A stretch of DNA of 64,000 bases, taken from Hypericum androsaemum. Lineage: Eukaryota > Streptophyta > Magnoliopsida > Malpighiales > Hypericaceae. Below are positions 48,475 through 58,835 of the stretch, one piece after another. Made by a program: the position numbers and the translations under genes. Below the pieces are notes generated by a model that had not been told where the DNA came from, did no database searches, and saw only the letters and a program-made list of their open reading frames with translations. The number at the start of each line of letters is the position of its first letter. The stretch's first letter is position 1. The stretch covers positions 6,758,001-6,822,000 of the forward strand of contig OZ023186.1 of assembly GCA_963995505.1 (NCBI GenBank). The letters run 5' to 3'.

Positions 48475-48912
48475 TTAAGGATTATAAACCATGATTATCT
48501 AATTAAATTAAATAAAAGATATTGGATATCTTTTGATTTTAATTTAAAAGAGATATGGGTAAGGAGAGTTTGTTATACGTGATAACTCTCCCACCCCTCT
48601 CTCCTCCTATTAAATATGTAATAGGTGTTTTACTGGGAGACAGATATACATACAGACATACACTAGAGAGAAAGAAACATAGTTTTTTCTCCAGTAGACT
48701 CTCAAGGCTTTTAGGCGGTGAAATCCAATCTCCGCTTCGAGTACGTGAGCGTGGATAACCTGTGACAAGCTTCCATCGATCCTATGACATATCTCTCGAA
48801 GATCGGACTGCACTACAATAGGTAAATCTTTAATATGGCTATTTCGTATTAATAATTTGTTCGTTAATTATTTTAGTTTCGCATTAATTAATATTATGCT
48901 AGAAAACCTTCA
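48475..48912 (+). repeat. 5' LTR of element B (438 bp)
   Basis: It begins TTAAGGATTAT where the partner begins TGAAGGATTAT, so the first dinucleotide is mutated. It ends AAACCTTCA, then one T, then the primer-binding site. Confidence 0.85.
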
Positions 48913-48914
48913 TT

Positions 48915-48926
48915 GGTATCAGAGCC
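48915..48926 (+). other. Primer-binding site of element B
   Basis: TGGTATCAGAGC, complementary to initiator tRNA-Met, lies two bases after the LTR end. Confidence 0.92.
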
Positions 48927-49199
48927 ATGAGTAGGTTTTGTTCTAGTTGTGAAACGTTTTTGAAAAATAAAATCGAATGAGTTAATTTTCTGTTCAAATC
49001 CTATGTTTCGTTCATGAAAAACCCTACTGCCGTCCTTGAATGAATAAAAGGAAATAGTGCAGGGACTGAACTGAACTTGCCGAACTTATGCATGTTTACA
49101 CATTTTTGTACCTATTTGCGCAAGCGTATAAACTTTGGTATTATTCTGAAATTGTTATACACTGAGCGTTCAAGAGGGCTACGTCCTTATGTGCAAAAG

Positions 49200-50430
49200 C
49201 GTCAAAACTTGTGGGATTAAACTGATATTTTCTCCAAGAATCCCCAAATCAGGATGATCCCGACATCGACCGACGACGAACCTCCGAATCCACGGCAACC
49301 GACGACCTCAGATGGTCGTCCAACTCAGTCGGACGAAAAACCCAGATCTTGTCAAAGCCGAGGAAGACGAGCGAGATTCAGACAGGACTTGGACACTCCC
49401 TGGGCGAGACCGAGAAGAACCTATACGCTGCGACTGTGACGGACAGAAGAGTTGACTCAACTCGATCTGATTTCTGTCAAATCGCTCACATTCCAGAAGC
49501 AAGCAACGTCGTTCTTCGATGGCGAGGCAACCAGAAAAGAAAATGAATTTGATTTCTAGGAGTTCAACCGGCTGTTCTGCGATGGTGAATTTTTTCCTAC
49601 CGGCGTCGACGACAATCTTGCCAGAATTTCGTGCCGGCGGCGAGCTTCTAGAAAATGGAGAAGGAAATTTTGTTTTATGGGAAAACAACTATTTTTGATT
49701 TCTGGGTTATTTGATTTGGGCCGAAATCAATGTTTTTTGGGTGGGCCGAGAGTTATTTTCGTAGGCCGAAAAAATGGGTCTGCTAAATTTTTTCGATTTG
49801 GTCAGAGATTAAAATTTGATGGGCCAAAATGGTTTCTAAAAATCGGGCCTGGTCTAACTTTTTTTTTTAGAAGACAAAATCTGCTCGGGCCTCCTATTTC
49901 CTCATTCGTGGCTTAATGTCTGCAGCCCACTGCCGCGTTGACCATTAAGATCTGGTCAACGCAGACCTCCCAAATCAGACGCGGGCCTTCAACATACTGT
50001 CTAAGTCTCGGGCCCTTTTTAGCCCACTCCGAATCAGATTTTAAAAAGTCAACAAACCCGTATTGACTATGTCTATGGGCCTTTAATTTTTAAAATCATT
50101 GGGCCTAATTGAATAAACTTTTGGTTTATTCAAGATAATGAAATTTTAAAAGGATTTAAAGAAATTTTTTAATGAGGCGGTTTTAATAAAATTAATGTGA
50201 TAATTTTTTAAAAACCATAATATTTTTAGAATATGTTCATAAAATATTTTTCCGTAATTTTTAAGCCTAGAGACTAAAAATTATGAAAAGAATAAAAGTT
50301 ATAAATCACGCAATAAAGCTAATGTGAATATTCTTTATGTATATTGTCATCATTATGATTAAAATTAAGTTTTTGATCTTATTAGGACTACTTAAGAGTT
50401 AACCCGATTCACTTCCATTATGATGCAGGT
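49200..50430 (+). other. Leader of element B with GGGCC-motif cluster
   Basis: Noncoding leader between primer site and the leader frame. 49250-49560 is GC-richer. 49720-50115 holds many GGGCC/GGCCC words (for example GTGGGCCGAG, GATGGGCCAAA, CGGGCCTCC, TCGGGCCC, TATGGGCCTTT, ATTGGGCCTAAT). The leader of element A (44960-45110) has a similar cluster. TGGGCY words are known plant promoter (site II) motifs; a promoter role here is inference. Confidence 0.6.
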
Positions 50431-50435
50431 TCAAG

Positions 50436-50807
50436 ATGGCATACCGAACTCCGCTGGTGCTAAATAGGCCTGAGCGTTTTGTGGCTGTACACAATATGCG
50501 AAGCAAGATACTGAAGCGTCGTGTCAGTTGGTGGGAACATAAAGATAATGTGAGAGTGCTTATGGTGCACATCATTGCAATTCACAAGGAGATGCAAGAA
50601 TGTGTCTGGGCAGGTGGTTATGACCGCGAAAATAATTGGCGGCTAATGTCCACGGATCTTCTAGCAACAATGAAGATAGGATAGATTGATGATTTTTTCC
50701 TGCCTGTTGCTAACAGTACTCCTCATAATAGCACTTTGAAGCTCCTTCTACAATATCTGGAGAGAAAGAGAATTTTGACATAAATTTCTCACAATACTCC
50801 GATGGAG
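50436..50807 (+). pseudogene. Leader ORF of element B, broken homologue
   Basis: The 82-codon frame at 50436-50684 (VHNMRSKILKRRVSWWEHKD, then LMVHIIAIHKEMQECV, DLLATMKIG) aligns with the 130-codon leader frame of element A. Beyond the first stop, similarity continues in frame (DFFLPVANST, LLLQYLERKRIL, then a second stop, then MELRSGR). A had FISPVTGTT, LVTYLGGKGIL and MRLRIGR there. So an intact ancestor encoded about 130 residues. No family recognised. Confidence 0.65.
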
Positions 50808-51308
50808 CTGCGGAGCGGACGACAAGTGCGTCGGTTCTGCACCTCGGGATATCAATTCAACTTCCCATATCTTAGTGAAATGGAGATCATAAATTCGGCC
50901 CCAGTCAAATTCATCTATATCCGAGAATGTGGAAGCATAATGCATGAATTTTATTTATTTTTTAAGTCTTGTTGGAAGTTTTAGAACTATGTTTTTAAGA
51001 ACTTTGAGATTTTCTGTGGTTATTTTATTTTGTTGAGACAATTCGTGTTTACAATTGAATAAAATTTGTTTGTTTAATTGTTTTTGTTACCACGTGAAAT
51101 ATCCATTTATTTTACTATGCAAAGAACTTTAACATTCAAAGTTTGAAATTAATTTTCGGAAGGTGAGAGAAAATATACCTGTGACCTACTTCCATTCGAG
51201 ACTAATTAAGAACTTTATATTGTTTAAAGTTATAACTGCATAGTAAATTAAATTATATTGCTGAAATAAATCCTAACACGCAATAATTTGTTCATAATTC
51301 CTATAGAT

Positions 51309-52184
51309 ATGTCGATTGCTTCCAAATCTATCATCGCCGAGCTCAACAAGGACTTGAAGCTCAACGGCGATAATTATGACAACTGGAGCATGAAAATCCA
51401 GTATATCCTGGAAGAACAGGAAGTTCTTGAGACTATTAATGTAATCATGGTCCAGCCTAAAGATGGTCCAACTGCTCAGCATAGGCGTGATAAGGACGCC
51501 TACTTAGTTTGGAAGAAGAAGAATTCTACTGCTTGTCTCATCCTGTTAAGCGCTATGATGGATGATATCACTAGACAGTTTCAAACTTTCTAAAATGCAA
51601 AGGACCAATGGGATGCACTTAAGGAGAAATTTGGGAAGATCTCCACCTCAAAGTTGCGAGCTTTGACCATAAGGTTTGACACTTACAAGAAGTGTCCTGA
51701 TCATACAATGAAGAAGCATCTTCGAGAAATTTCCAACATGATCAGTGAGCTGGCAGAAGCTGGCCATGTGCTTGGTGATGAGCAGAAGATCCAAGCTGCT
51801 ATTCGTTCCCTACCTGCAAATTGAGAACATATGAAGATGACCCTTACCCACGCTGATAATGTCAAGACATTTGATGATGTGGCCTGCTACCTTGAGCTGG
51901 AAGAGGATCGTCTACTTGCAATCAAAGTCCATCCTGAGGCACATATGGCTGCTTCAAGCTCAAAAAGTGGGAAAAGGAAGACGGTCCTGTAGGAAAAAGG
52001 CAATAAGAGCTGGGAAAATAAAAAGAGCAAAACTAAAAATTCTCCACCCGGAAAGAAGACTTTTGAGGGTAAGAAGAAGAGAAAGGTTGACATTTCTAAG
52101 GTGAAATATTTTAACTGTCAGAAGAAAGGTCACTTTGCAAAAGATTGCAAAGAAGAAAAGAAGGTACATCTCTTTAACTCCTAA
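51309..52184 (+). pseudogene. gag: copia gag of element B
   Basis: One continuous register of 291 codons with three in-frame stops (51591, about 51822, about 51988). It starts MSIASKSIIAELNKDLKLNG, has the copia gag helices (LNGDNYDNWSMKIQYILEEQ, NAKDQWDALKEKFG, MISELAEAGHVLGDEQKIQA), a basic K-rich stretch and a zinc knuckle near the C-terminus. The knuckle reads YFNCQKKGHFAKDC, so the first cysteine of the CCHC set is tyrosine. Gag forms the virus-like particle. This copy cannot encode it without suppression. Confidence 0.9.
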
Positions 52185-52193
52185 GCGAGTGAA

Positions 52194-55100
52194 TTGTATG
52201 TATCTAGTACTATCTTTCTAACTGAAAGTCAACCATTGTGGGTGATTGATCCAGGAGCGACAGACCATGTGACGAAGGATCGCGATACCTTCGTTGAATT
52301 CCGACGTCTACCTGCTAGAGCAAAATCTATCTATGTAAGCAATAATGCACGAGTAAAAGTCAAGGTCATAGGTACATGTAGATTGAGCCTACGTGGAGGA
52401 CGTACCTTGCTTTTACACGATGTGCTATATGCTCCAAAGATTCGCCAAAATTTAATTTCAATTTTAGTTTTAATGTCTCTTAATTTTCGTTGGATATTTG
52501 AGAACAATTCTGTTTAGCTATTTTTGAAACATATTTTTTATGGATCTGGTTATCAATCAAATGGTTTCTTTATTATGGATGTTGATCTGTGTGATTTATC
52601 TCGAACAAATTTTTCCATGGTCACTACTATGCCACCATCTCAAGATGATGTTGTATTGTGGCATTTTAGATTAGGTCATATTGGTCAAGATCGCTTGAAT
52701 CATCCAGTTAAAGCGGGACTATTGGGTAACTTGGAAAAGGCTATCTTACCTACTTGCGAACATTGTTTAGAAGAAAAACCGACTAGAAAACCTTTTGGTA
52801 AGGGAACTAGAGCCGACTATCCATTATAATTAATCCATTCAGACATTTGTGGTCCAATGAATGTGAGAGCTAGGCATGGAGCCTATTATTTTATCATATT
52901 TATAGATGACTATAGCAGGTATGGTCTAATCTAATTGATTTTTCACAAATCTGAAGCATTAAGTTGCTTCAAGACCTTTATGAATTATACTGAGAATCAA
53001 CCAGAACGGAAGATCAAGGCCTTACAAATAGATCGTGTTCGTGAGTATCTATCTGATGAGTTTATAACTTTATGTGATGAAAAAAGGAATTGAACATCAG
53101 TTGTTTATTCTTCGTAAACCTCAACAAAATGGGGTAGCAGAAAAAAGAAATAGGACCCTTCTAGACATGGTTAGATCTATGATGGCAGAAGTGAATTTAC
53201 CTATATCATTTTATGGAGATGCACTCCTTACCGCCACATATGTTCTAAATCGTGTGCCATCCAAGTCTGTCACTACCACCCCTTACGAATTGTGGACAGG
53301 TCGAAAGCTCGATCTAAGCTACTTACGACCGTGGGGGTGTGCATCTTATGTCCATACTACCTTAAGTAAATTTGGTAAATTAGGACCAAGAGGTAAGAAG
53401 AGTATATTCATTAAATACTCCGAAGTATCAAAGGGATACGTGTTCGTAGGCGAACACAAAAATGGACAAGTGACAGAATTTGAATCACGAGATGTCACAT
53501 TTTTGAAAAATAATTTTCTAAAATTGGGAGAGGTAAGTAAAGATCTTACCTTATATAAAATTGATGAGACAGAATCATCTGGATCACTCCCTCCGAGTGG
53601 GAGCATTATGGAGGAAGAAGATCATGATTTACCACCTCTCACTGATCTGAAAGTTCGAGATCCATATGATCATTATCTTAGTGGAAGTACAATTTTGAAT
53701 TCCAGTGGGAGTTCAGAAATTTGTAGAACTAAAAGAATAAGTATTCTACATCGATAATTTGAGGTTGAAGGTGCGGACGATGCTCTCTTGACATTTACAG
53801 ATAATGATACACGTGAGATTCTTTTAGTTATCCTACAAGATGAGAATGAACCTGAGAATGTCTCTGATGCTCTATCATCTCCCAAGAAGAATGAATGGGC
53901 TAAAGCAATGGAGGAAGAGATAGCTTCCATGAAGAAAAATCATGTTTGGGAACTAGTTGACCTGCCTGAAGGGCGTAGGAAAATTGGGAATAAATGGATT
54001 CTCAAAATTAAGCAAAAAGCAGACGGCAGTATCGAAAGGTACAAAGCTCGGTTAGTTTTCCAAGGATTCACACAGAGAAAAGGGATTGACTATGATGAGA
54101 CTTTCTCACCTGTTGTAAGATCCACGTCCATCAGGATTATTCTGGCTATGGTAGCAAATATGGACCTTGAGCTACATCAAATGGATATTAAGAATGTTTT
54201 TCTATATGGAGAATTGGATGAAGAAATCTATATGGTTCAACCAGAGGGTTACATCCAAAAAGGCAGCGAACGTAAAGTTTGCAAATTGATGAGATCAATT
54301 TATAACCTAAAACAGTCTTCTAGACAGTGGTATATTCGTTTTCATAATATGATCATCTCGTATGATTTTAAAATGATAGACGAAGACCATTATGTCTATA
54401 TTAAATGCTCAGGTAAAAAGTTTTTCATGATTAGATTGTATGTAGATGACATACTATTGGCTGAAAATAACTTGGGATATCTTAATGAGCTCAAAGCTTA
54501 GTTTTCGTCCAACTTTGAAATGAAAGATATGGGAGAAGCTGATTACATGCTCGGGATTAAGATTTTGAGAAATCGTTCGAAGAGGCTATTGTCTCTTTCT
54601 CAAGAGACATATATCCGCAAAGTAGTAGAACGGTTCAACAGTAACGACAGTAATCCCAGATATGTCCCAATTGTCAAAGGTCATAATCTGAACAAAAAAA
54701 TGTGTCTGAAAATAGCTCAGCAGAAACAAGATATGATGAATGTCCCTTATGCTAATGCGGTGGGTTGTCTCATGTATGCAATGTTGTGTACAAGGCCAGA
54801 TATCTACTATGTTGTTGGGATAGTAAGCAGATACCAATCTAATCCAGGAAGAACACATTGGAAAGTAGTCAAGAGAATTATGAAGTACTTGAATACAACT
54901 GCAGAATACTCACTGTGTTATCAAGGTCAAGACCTAACGCTGAAAGAGTATACTGATACTGATTGGGTAGGAGATGTGGACGAGAAGAAATCCACGTCCG
55001 GATATGTCTTCTTGCTAGATATGTCCCAATTGTCAAAGGTCATAATCTGAACAAAGAAATGTGTCTGAAAATAGCTCAGCAGAAACAAGATATGATGAAT

Positions 55101-55768
55101 GTCCCTTATGCTAATGCGGTGGGTTGTCTCATGTATGCAATGTTGTGTACAAGGCCAGATATCTGCTATGTTGTTGGGATAGTAAGCAGATACCAATCTA
55201 ATCCAGGAAGAACACATTGGAAAGTAGTCAAGAGAATTATGAAGTACTTGAATACAACTGCAGAATACTCACTGTGTTATCAAGGTCAAGACCTAACGCT
55301 GAAAGAGTATACTGATACTGATTGGGTAGGAGATGTGGACGAGAAGAAATTCACGTCCGGATATGTCTTCTTGCTAGACAATGGAGTAGCAAGAAACAGA
55401 CATGTGTCTCCCTATCAACTATGGAAGCTGAATATGTTGCTTCTGCTGCTACTGTGCAAGAAGCAGTATGGTTGAAAAGGTTCTTGAACCATTTTTCCCT
55501 AACCAGCGCAGGAGAAACAATGAGCTTATTTTGCGACAATCAAGCAGCGATAGCTTATGCTAAGAATCCTAGATTTTATAGCAGAGCAAAGCATATCGAC
55601 ATCAAGTATCACTTTGTTAGGGATATGGTTGCGTGTAAGAAAGTGAGCATAACACACATACCTATACAGGATATGATAGCAGATCCAATGACTAAGGGCC
55701 TATCTAGAGATGTTTTTGTAAAATATGTCAGGTCCCAGGGTTTGCGAAGATGTTATTTATGCTCATAA
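52194..55768 (+). pseudogene. pol: copia pol of element B
   Basis: Domains in order: protease (WVIDPGATDHV, catalytic DSG changed to DPG), pre-integrase zinc motif (WHFRLGHIG ... CEHC), integrase core (HSDICGP, FIDDYSR, later QNGVAEKRNRTLLDMVRSMM in another frame from 53074), a linker with ESSGSLPPSGSIMEEED, reverse transcriptase from 53788 (NEWAKAMEEEIASM, ARLVFQGFTQRKGIDY, MVQPEG, LYVDDILLA) and RNase H (TDTDWVGDVDEKK, STMEAEYVA, DNQAAIAYAKNP, HIDIKYHFVRD). Stops occur near 52515, 52827, 52933 and 53755, with a frameshift near 53070 and a stop at 54499. A 359-bp tandem duplication breaks RT-RNase H. The YVDD site itself is intact. Non-functional. Confidence 0.92.
54662..55379 (+). repeat. 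359-bp tandem duplication in RT/RNase H of element B
   Basis: 54662-55020 recurs at 55021-55379 with only a few changes (for example ATCTACTATG versus ATCTGCTATG). 359 is not a multiple of three, so it shifts the frame. The breakpoints share AGA (CCCAGATATG and GCTAGACAATGG), which gave the junction GCTAGATATG. Confidence 0.93.
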
Positions 55769-56828
55769 TGTAATAAATTTGTTATTCGATAAAAGTAAAG
55801 TTATTTCAGCAATACATATTGTGTGAATATTATTCACTTAAATGCATGTCGGACAGAGAAGTAGCCCACTCACATGGGTGTTTATCTCAGTGGGAGTCAA
55901 TGTGTTGATTCTTAATTGAGATGAGGTACTTTTAGAACATCATTCGAGTGCCTGTTCTAAAATATGAATGCCGTCTTGCTTAACTATAAGAAATGAACTT
56001 GTTAAAGTGCAAGATTATTGATGGTGCATGCAATAGATACTGTATTAAATAAGTTATTTAAACTTATTAGGATTATATGGAATCCAATGGTAAGAAGAAA
56101 GTGAAACTTACCATAATTCTGTCTTGAAAGCTTAGAGTAGTCTTTGAGTAGACTAATGCCATTGTTTGTAAACATCAAGGCTGATGCTCTAGTATAGTGT
56201 TTTAGTGAAAGACATGCACTCTTTTTGAAGGAAAGAACATCATAACACATGGTTTGTGTCATGTGTGCTTTACGACCTTTGGATAGGAAATTAATTTATT
56301 TAAAAAGTAATTTTAATTTTTCTAGTGTGAGACCAATTTTGAAAACTATAGTTTTTGGAACTCTACCCTTAGGATCCTTAACGTATTTTGGAAGTATGAT
56401 TTAGTGCTGCTAGCTTGGAAAGTCTTTAAAGGGTCATGGTTATGATTCGACCTGGCAAGGCTAACTGGAAAAGCTGGCTGGATCATGATGGAAGAAGTAT
56501 TGTTAAAGGAGAAGGTTCTCTATCGATCACATTCTAGAAGCTTTGTGTTTTTACTGGCATGCCTATTGTGTTGAGAGCAATACAATAGTGAACACGAATA
56601 GATTATTTCAGAAATCACATGTGAGAAACAATGATTGTGAGATAAGACCTATGGTAATGCATACTATATACGATGGAGGTACTAATCGAGATGCTATCAT
56701 TCAAGTGGCCGATATGTGCTCTTAGGTTTAGCTAAGTACACTCGATGTATGCTAGTCGCACGACCTATCTGCCAAACGCAAAAATGAGAAGATTGATTGA
56801 TTATGGTCAATCATATGTGAGTGAGAGA
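55769..56828 (+). other. 3' noncoding region of element B
   Basis: About 1 kb between pol and the 3' LTR. Its pieces match 38917-39950 of element A in inverted orientation (AGCCCACTCACA, CAGTGGGAGTCA, TAGAACA..., GAATGCCGTCTTGCTTAA, GACCTGGCAAG, GATCATGATGGAA). It ends in GTGAGTGAGAGA, the polypurine stretch. No gene is present. Confidence 0.75.
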
Positions 56829-57269
56829 TGAAGGATTATCACTCATGATTATCCAATTAAATTAAATAAAAGATATTGGATATCTTTTTTTTTAATTTAA
56901 AAGAGATTTTGGTAAGGAGAGTTTGTTATACGTGATAACTCTCCCACCCCTCTCTCCTCCCAGTAATTCTTATTAAATACGTAATATGAGTTTTACTGAG
57001 AGACAGATATACAGACACACACCAGAGAGAAAGAAACGTAGTTTTTTCTCCAGTAGACTCTCAAGGCTTTTAGGCGGTGAAATCCAATCCCCGCTTAGAG
57101 TATGTGAGCGTGGACGACCAGTGACAAGCCTCCATTGATCTTGTGACATACCTCTCGAAGATCGGACTGCACTACAAGAGGTAAATCTTTAATAAGGCTA
57201 TTTCGTATTAATGATTTGTTCGTTAATTATTTTGGTTTCACATTAATTAAGATTATGCTAGGAAACCTG
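56829..57269 (+). repeat. 3' LTR of element B, last bases lost
   Basis: Starts TGAAGGATTATC and ends GGAAACCT, where the partner continues TTCA. The next bases (GGGAATGTCTGGCC) are KINbeta exon 4 on the minus strand. Confidence 0.85.
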
Positions 57270-58835
57270 GGAATGTCTGGCCATAACTAGAGTCTGGAGA
57301 TAGCGGCGCCTCAAATTCAGCTACACTTTCTGGGTATTATGGTACATAATCCTGCATGTTGAGCTTTAAAGCTAGTTAGCAGAATTCAAAGGTGAGAGGA
57401 TCCTAATAGTTTAGTATAGTACAGAATAATAAGCTGTTTCCCAGCCCTATCAATTTCTTCTGAAAATTAACCAGCTCAAAAGAGAACAAAGAACTACATA
57501 TGGTATATGGTATGACGTTTTGGAGCATGAAGAAAAATATATAGTTCCTAAGGAAGATGTTCCCCAAAACTACACAAAATTGCATCATTTAAGAATCCTG
57601 ATCCAGTAAGAATTTATTTATCTTGTTTGCAACAGCATTTTATAACAGCTCGAACTCTACACAAATTGCTTAAAGGATAAACACACTCAAGTTCGCTACA
57701 AGAAGGAAAAAAAGGCTTATGAAACAGTACTTACATTGACATCAAGGATATTACAAACTTGACCCCTTTCATCCACCAGAAAAGGAATATCCGCAGCATA
57801 TCTCCACTCACCATCCACAAGAAACTTGTAATGGTATATGCCATATGGGAGCACCAGCAGAAGCAAATGATCCTTCCCAGATCTTTCCAATTGCTTTCTG
57901 CAACAAGCAGCCATAAAATGTCATATATTCACATGTTTTTCTCATTTCTGCTAAATAAAATTTACTACCTAGAACTAGAAGCATACCTTGACGTCCAGTT
58001 ATCCCATGATCCTTCAACAGCCACATTATTACCACCATAATTCCAGGTGATAATGGTGGGTATACCTTGCTCGGCAAAAGCATCAACAACACCTTGTGAG
58101 TCATTCTGCCACATTGAATTTGAAAAGAACGGTCCATTGTACATAGGCAAAGGAGCTACTGGCACCTGAAAAACCACACAAGAGAACCTGCCTGTTAGAA
58201 TAGAAGGGCAGCAGCTATGAGCTTCTTGTCGAAGCAGTGAACAGCAATACCGAACTATGTGTGGCTCAAGTATCGTATCATTCTCGACGAAGTTTTGATA
58301 CAAACTCCCAAGCAAAACCATATAATGCCATACGCAAAAACCCGCAGCTACTTCAATAACAAACCATCTCACTTGCCGAACTAACCAATCAGTTTCTCGG
58401 GTTGAAACAATACTTAACAAACAAATGAGCCCCAGGCAGCCATCACTAGCAGTACGGACTGACCTTTAACCCCCAACAAACCACACATAACACCACAACC
58501 CAAGCCAAGAAACAATCCAATCAAAGCATCAAAAAACACCAAAAGAAAGGACAAAGGAGGAAACTAAGAACCTGAGGAGCGAATAAAAGAGGCGAATTGG
58601 AGCGGGACGGGGTCAGAGGAGGAGCACTAGGATGGCTGCCGGGATCATTGTAATTCCTCCCAAAGAACCCGTCATCGTTGTTGCCGCAGTTGATCGCCAT
58701 TGACTCCGACGACAATCCGCCTCCGGCCACCGGCGGATCGGACCGCGAATCCGACCTCATCATCCCCAAATCGTCGCCGTCTCCGTTGGATTCGTCCTCC
58801 CCCACTCCTTCCTCTCTCCCGCTTACATTCCCCAT
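57264..58835 (-). pseudogene. KINbeta copy 2, truncated in exon 4
   Basis: Close copy of the KINbeta gene at 19.8 kb. Exons 58835-58572, 58165-57987 and 57897-57735 have identical lengths (264, 179 and 163 nt) and keep the frame, with MGNVSGREEG, the carbohydrate-binding module and a normal GTAAGT donor at 57734-57729. Exon 4 begins at 57351 but reaches a stop after DYVP (TAA at 57339-57337). It is cut by the LTR of element B near 57266, so the C-terminal interaction domain is missing. A message could still encode the N-terminus and carbohydrate module of about 206 residues; function is doubtful. The 5' flank similarity extends to about 58900. Confidence 0.9.

Larger units (their letters stand above)
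48475..57269 (+). mobile_element. Ty1/copia retrotransposon B, old, gag-pol broken
   Basis: Plus-strand element with LTRs 48475-48912 and 56829-57269, initiator-Met primer site at 48915-48926, long leader, gag (51309-52184), pol (about 52194-55768) and about 1 kb of 3' noncoding sequence before the polypurine stretch. Domain order protease-integrase-RT-RNase H identifies copia. LTRs differ by many substitutions and indels, so it is much older than element A. The 3' LTR lacks its last few bases and is fused to a KINbeta fragment, so there is no target duplication. Leader and 3' regions are related to those of element A. Confidence 0.92.

Noticed and set aside
53346..55539. Minus-strand frames of 62-96 codons within element B
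   Set aside because: All are shadows of the pol reading frame. The pair at 54586 and 54927 repeats only because of the 359-bp duplication.
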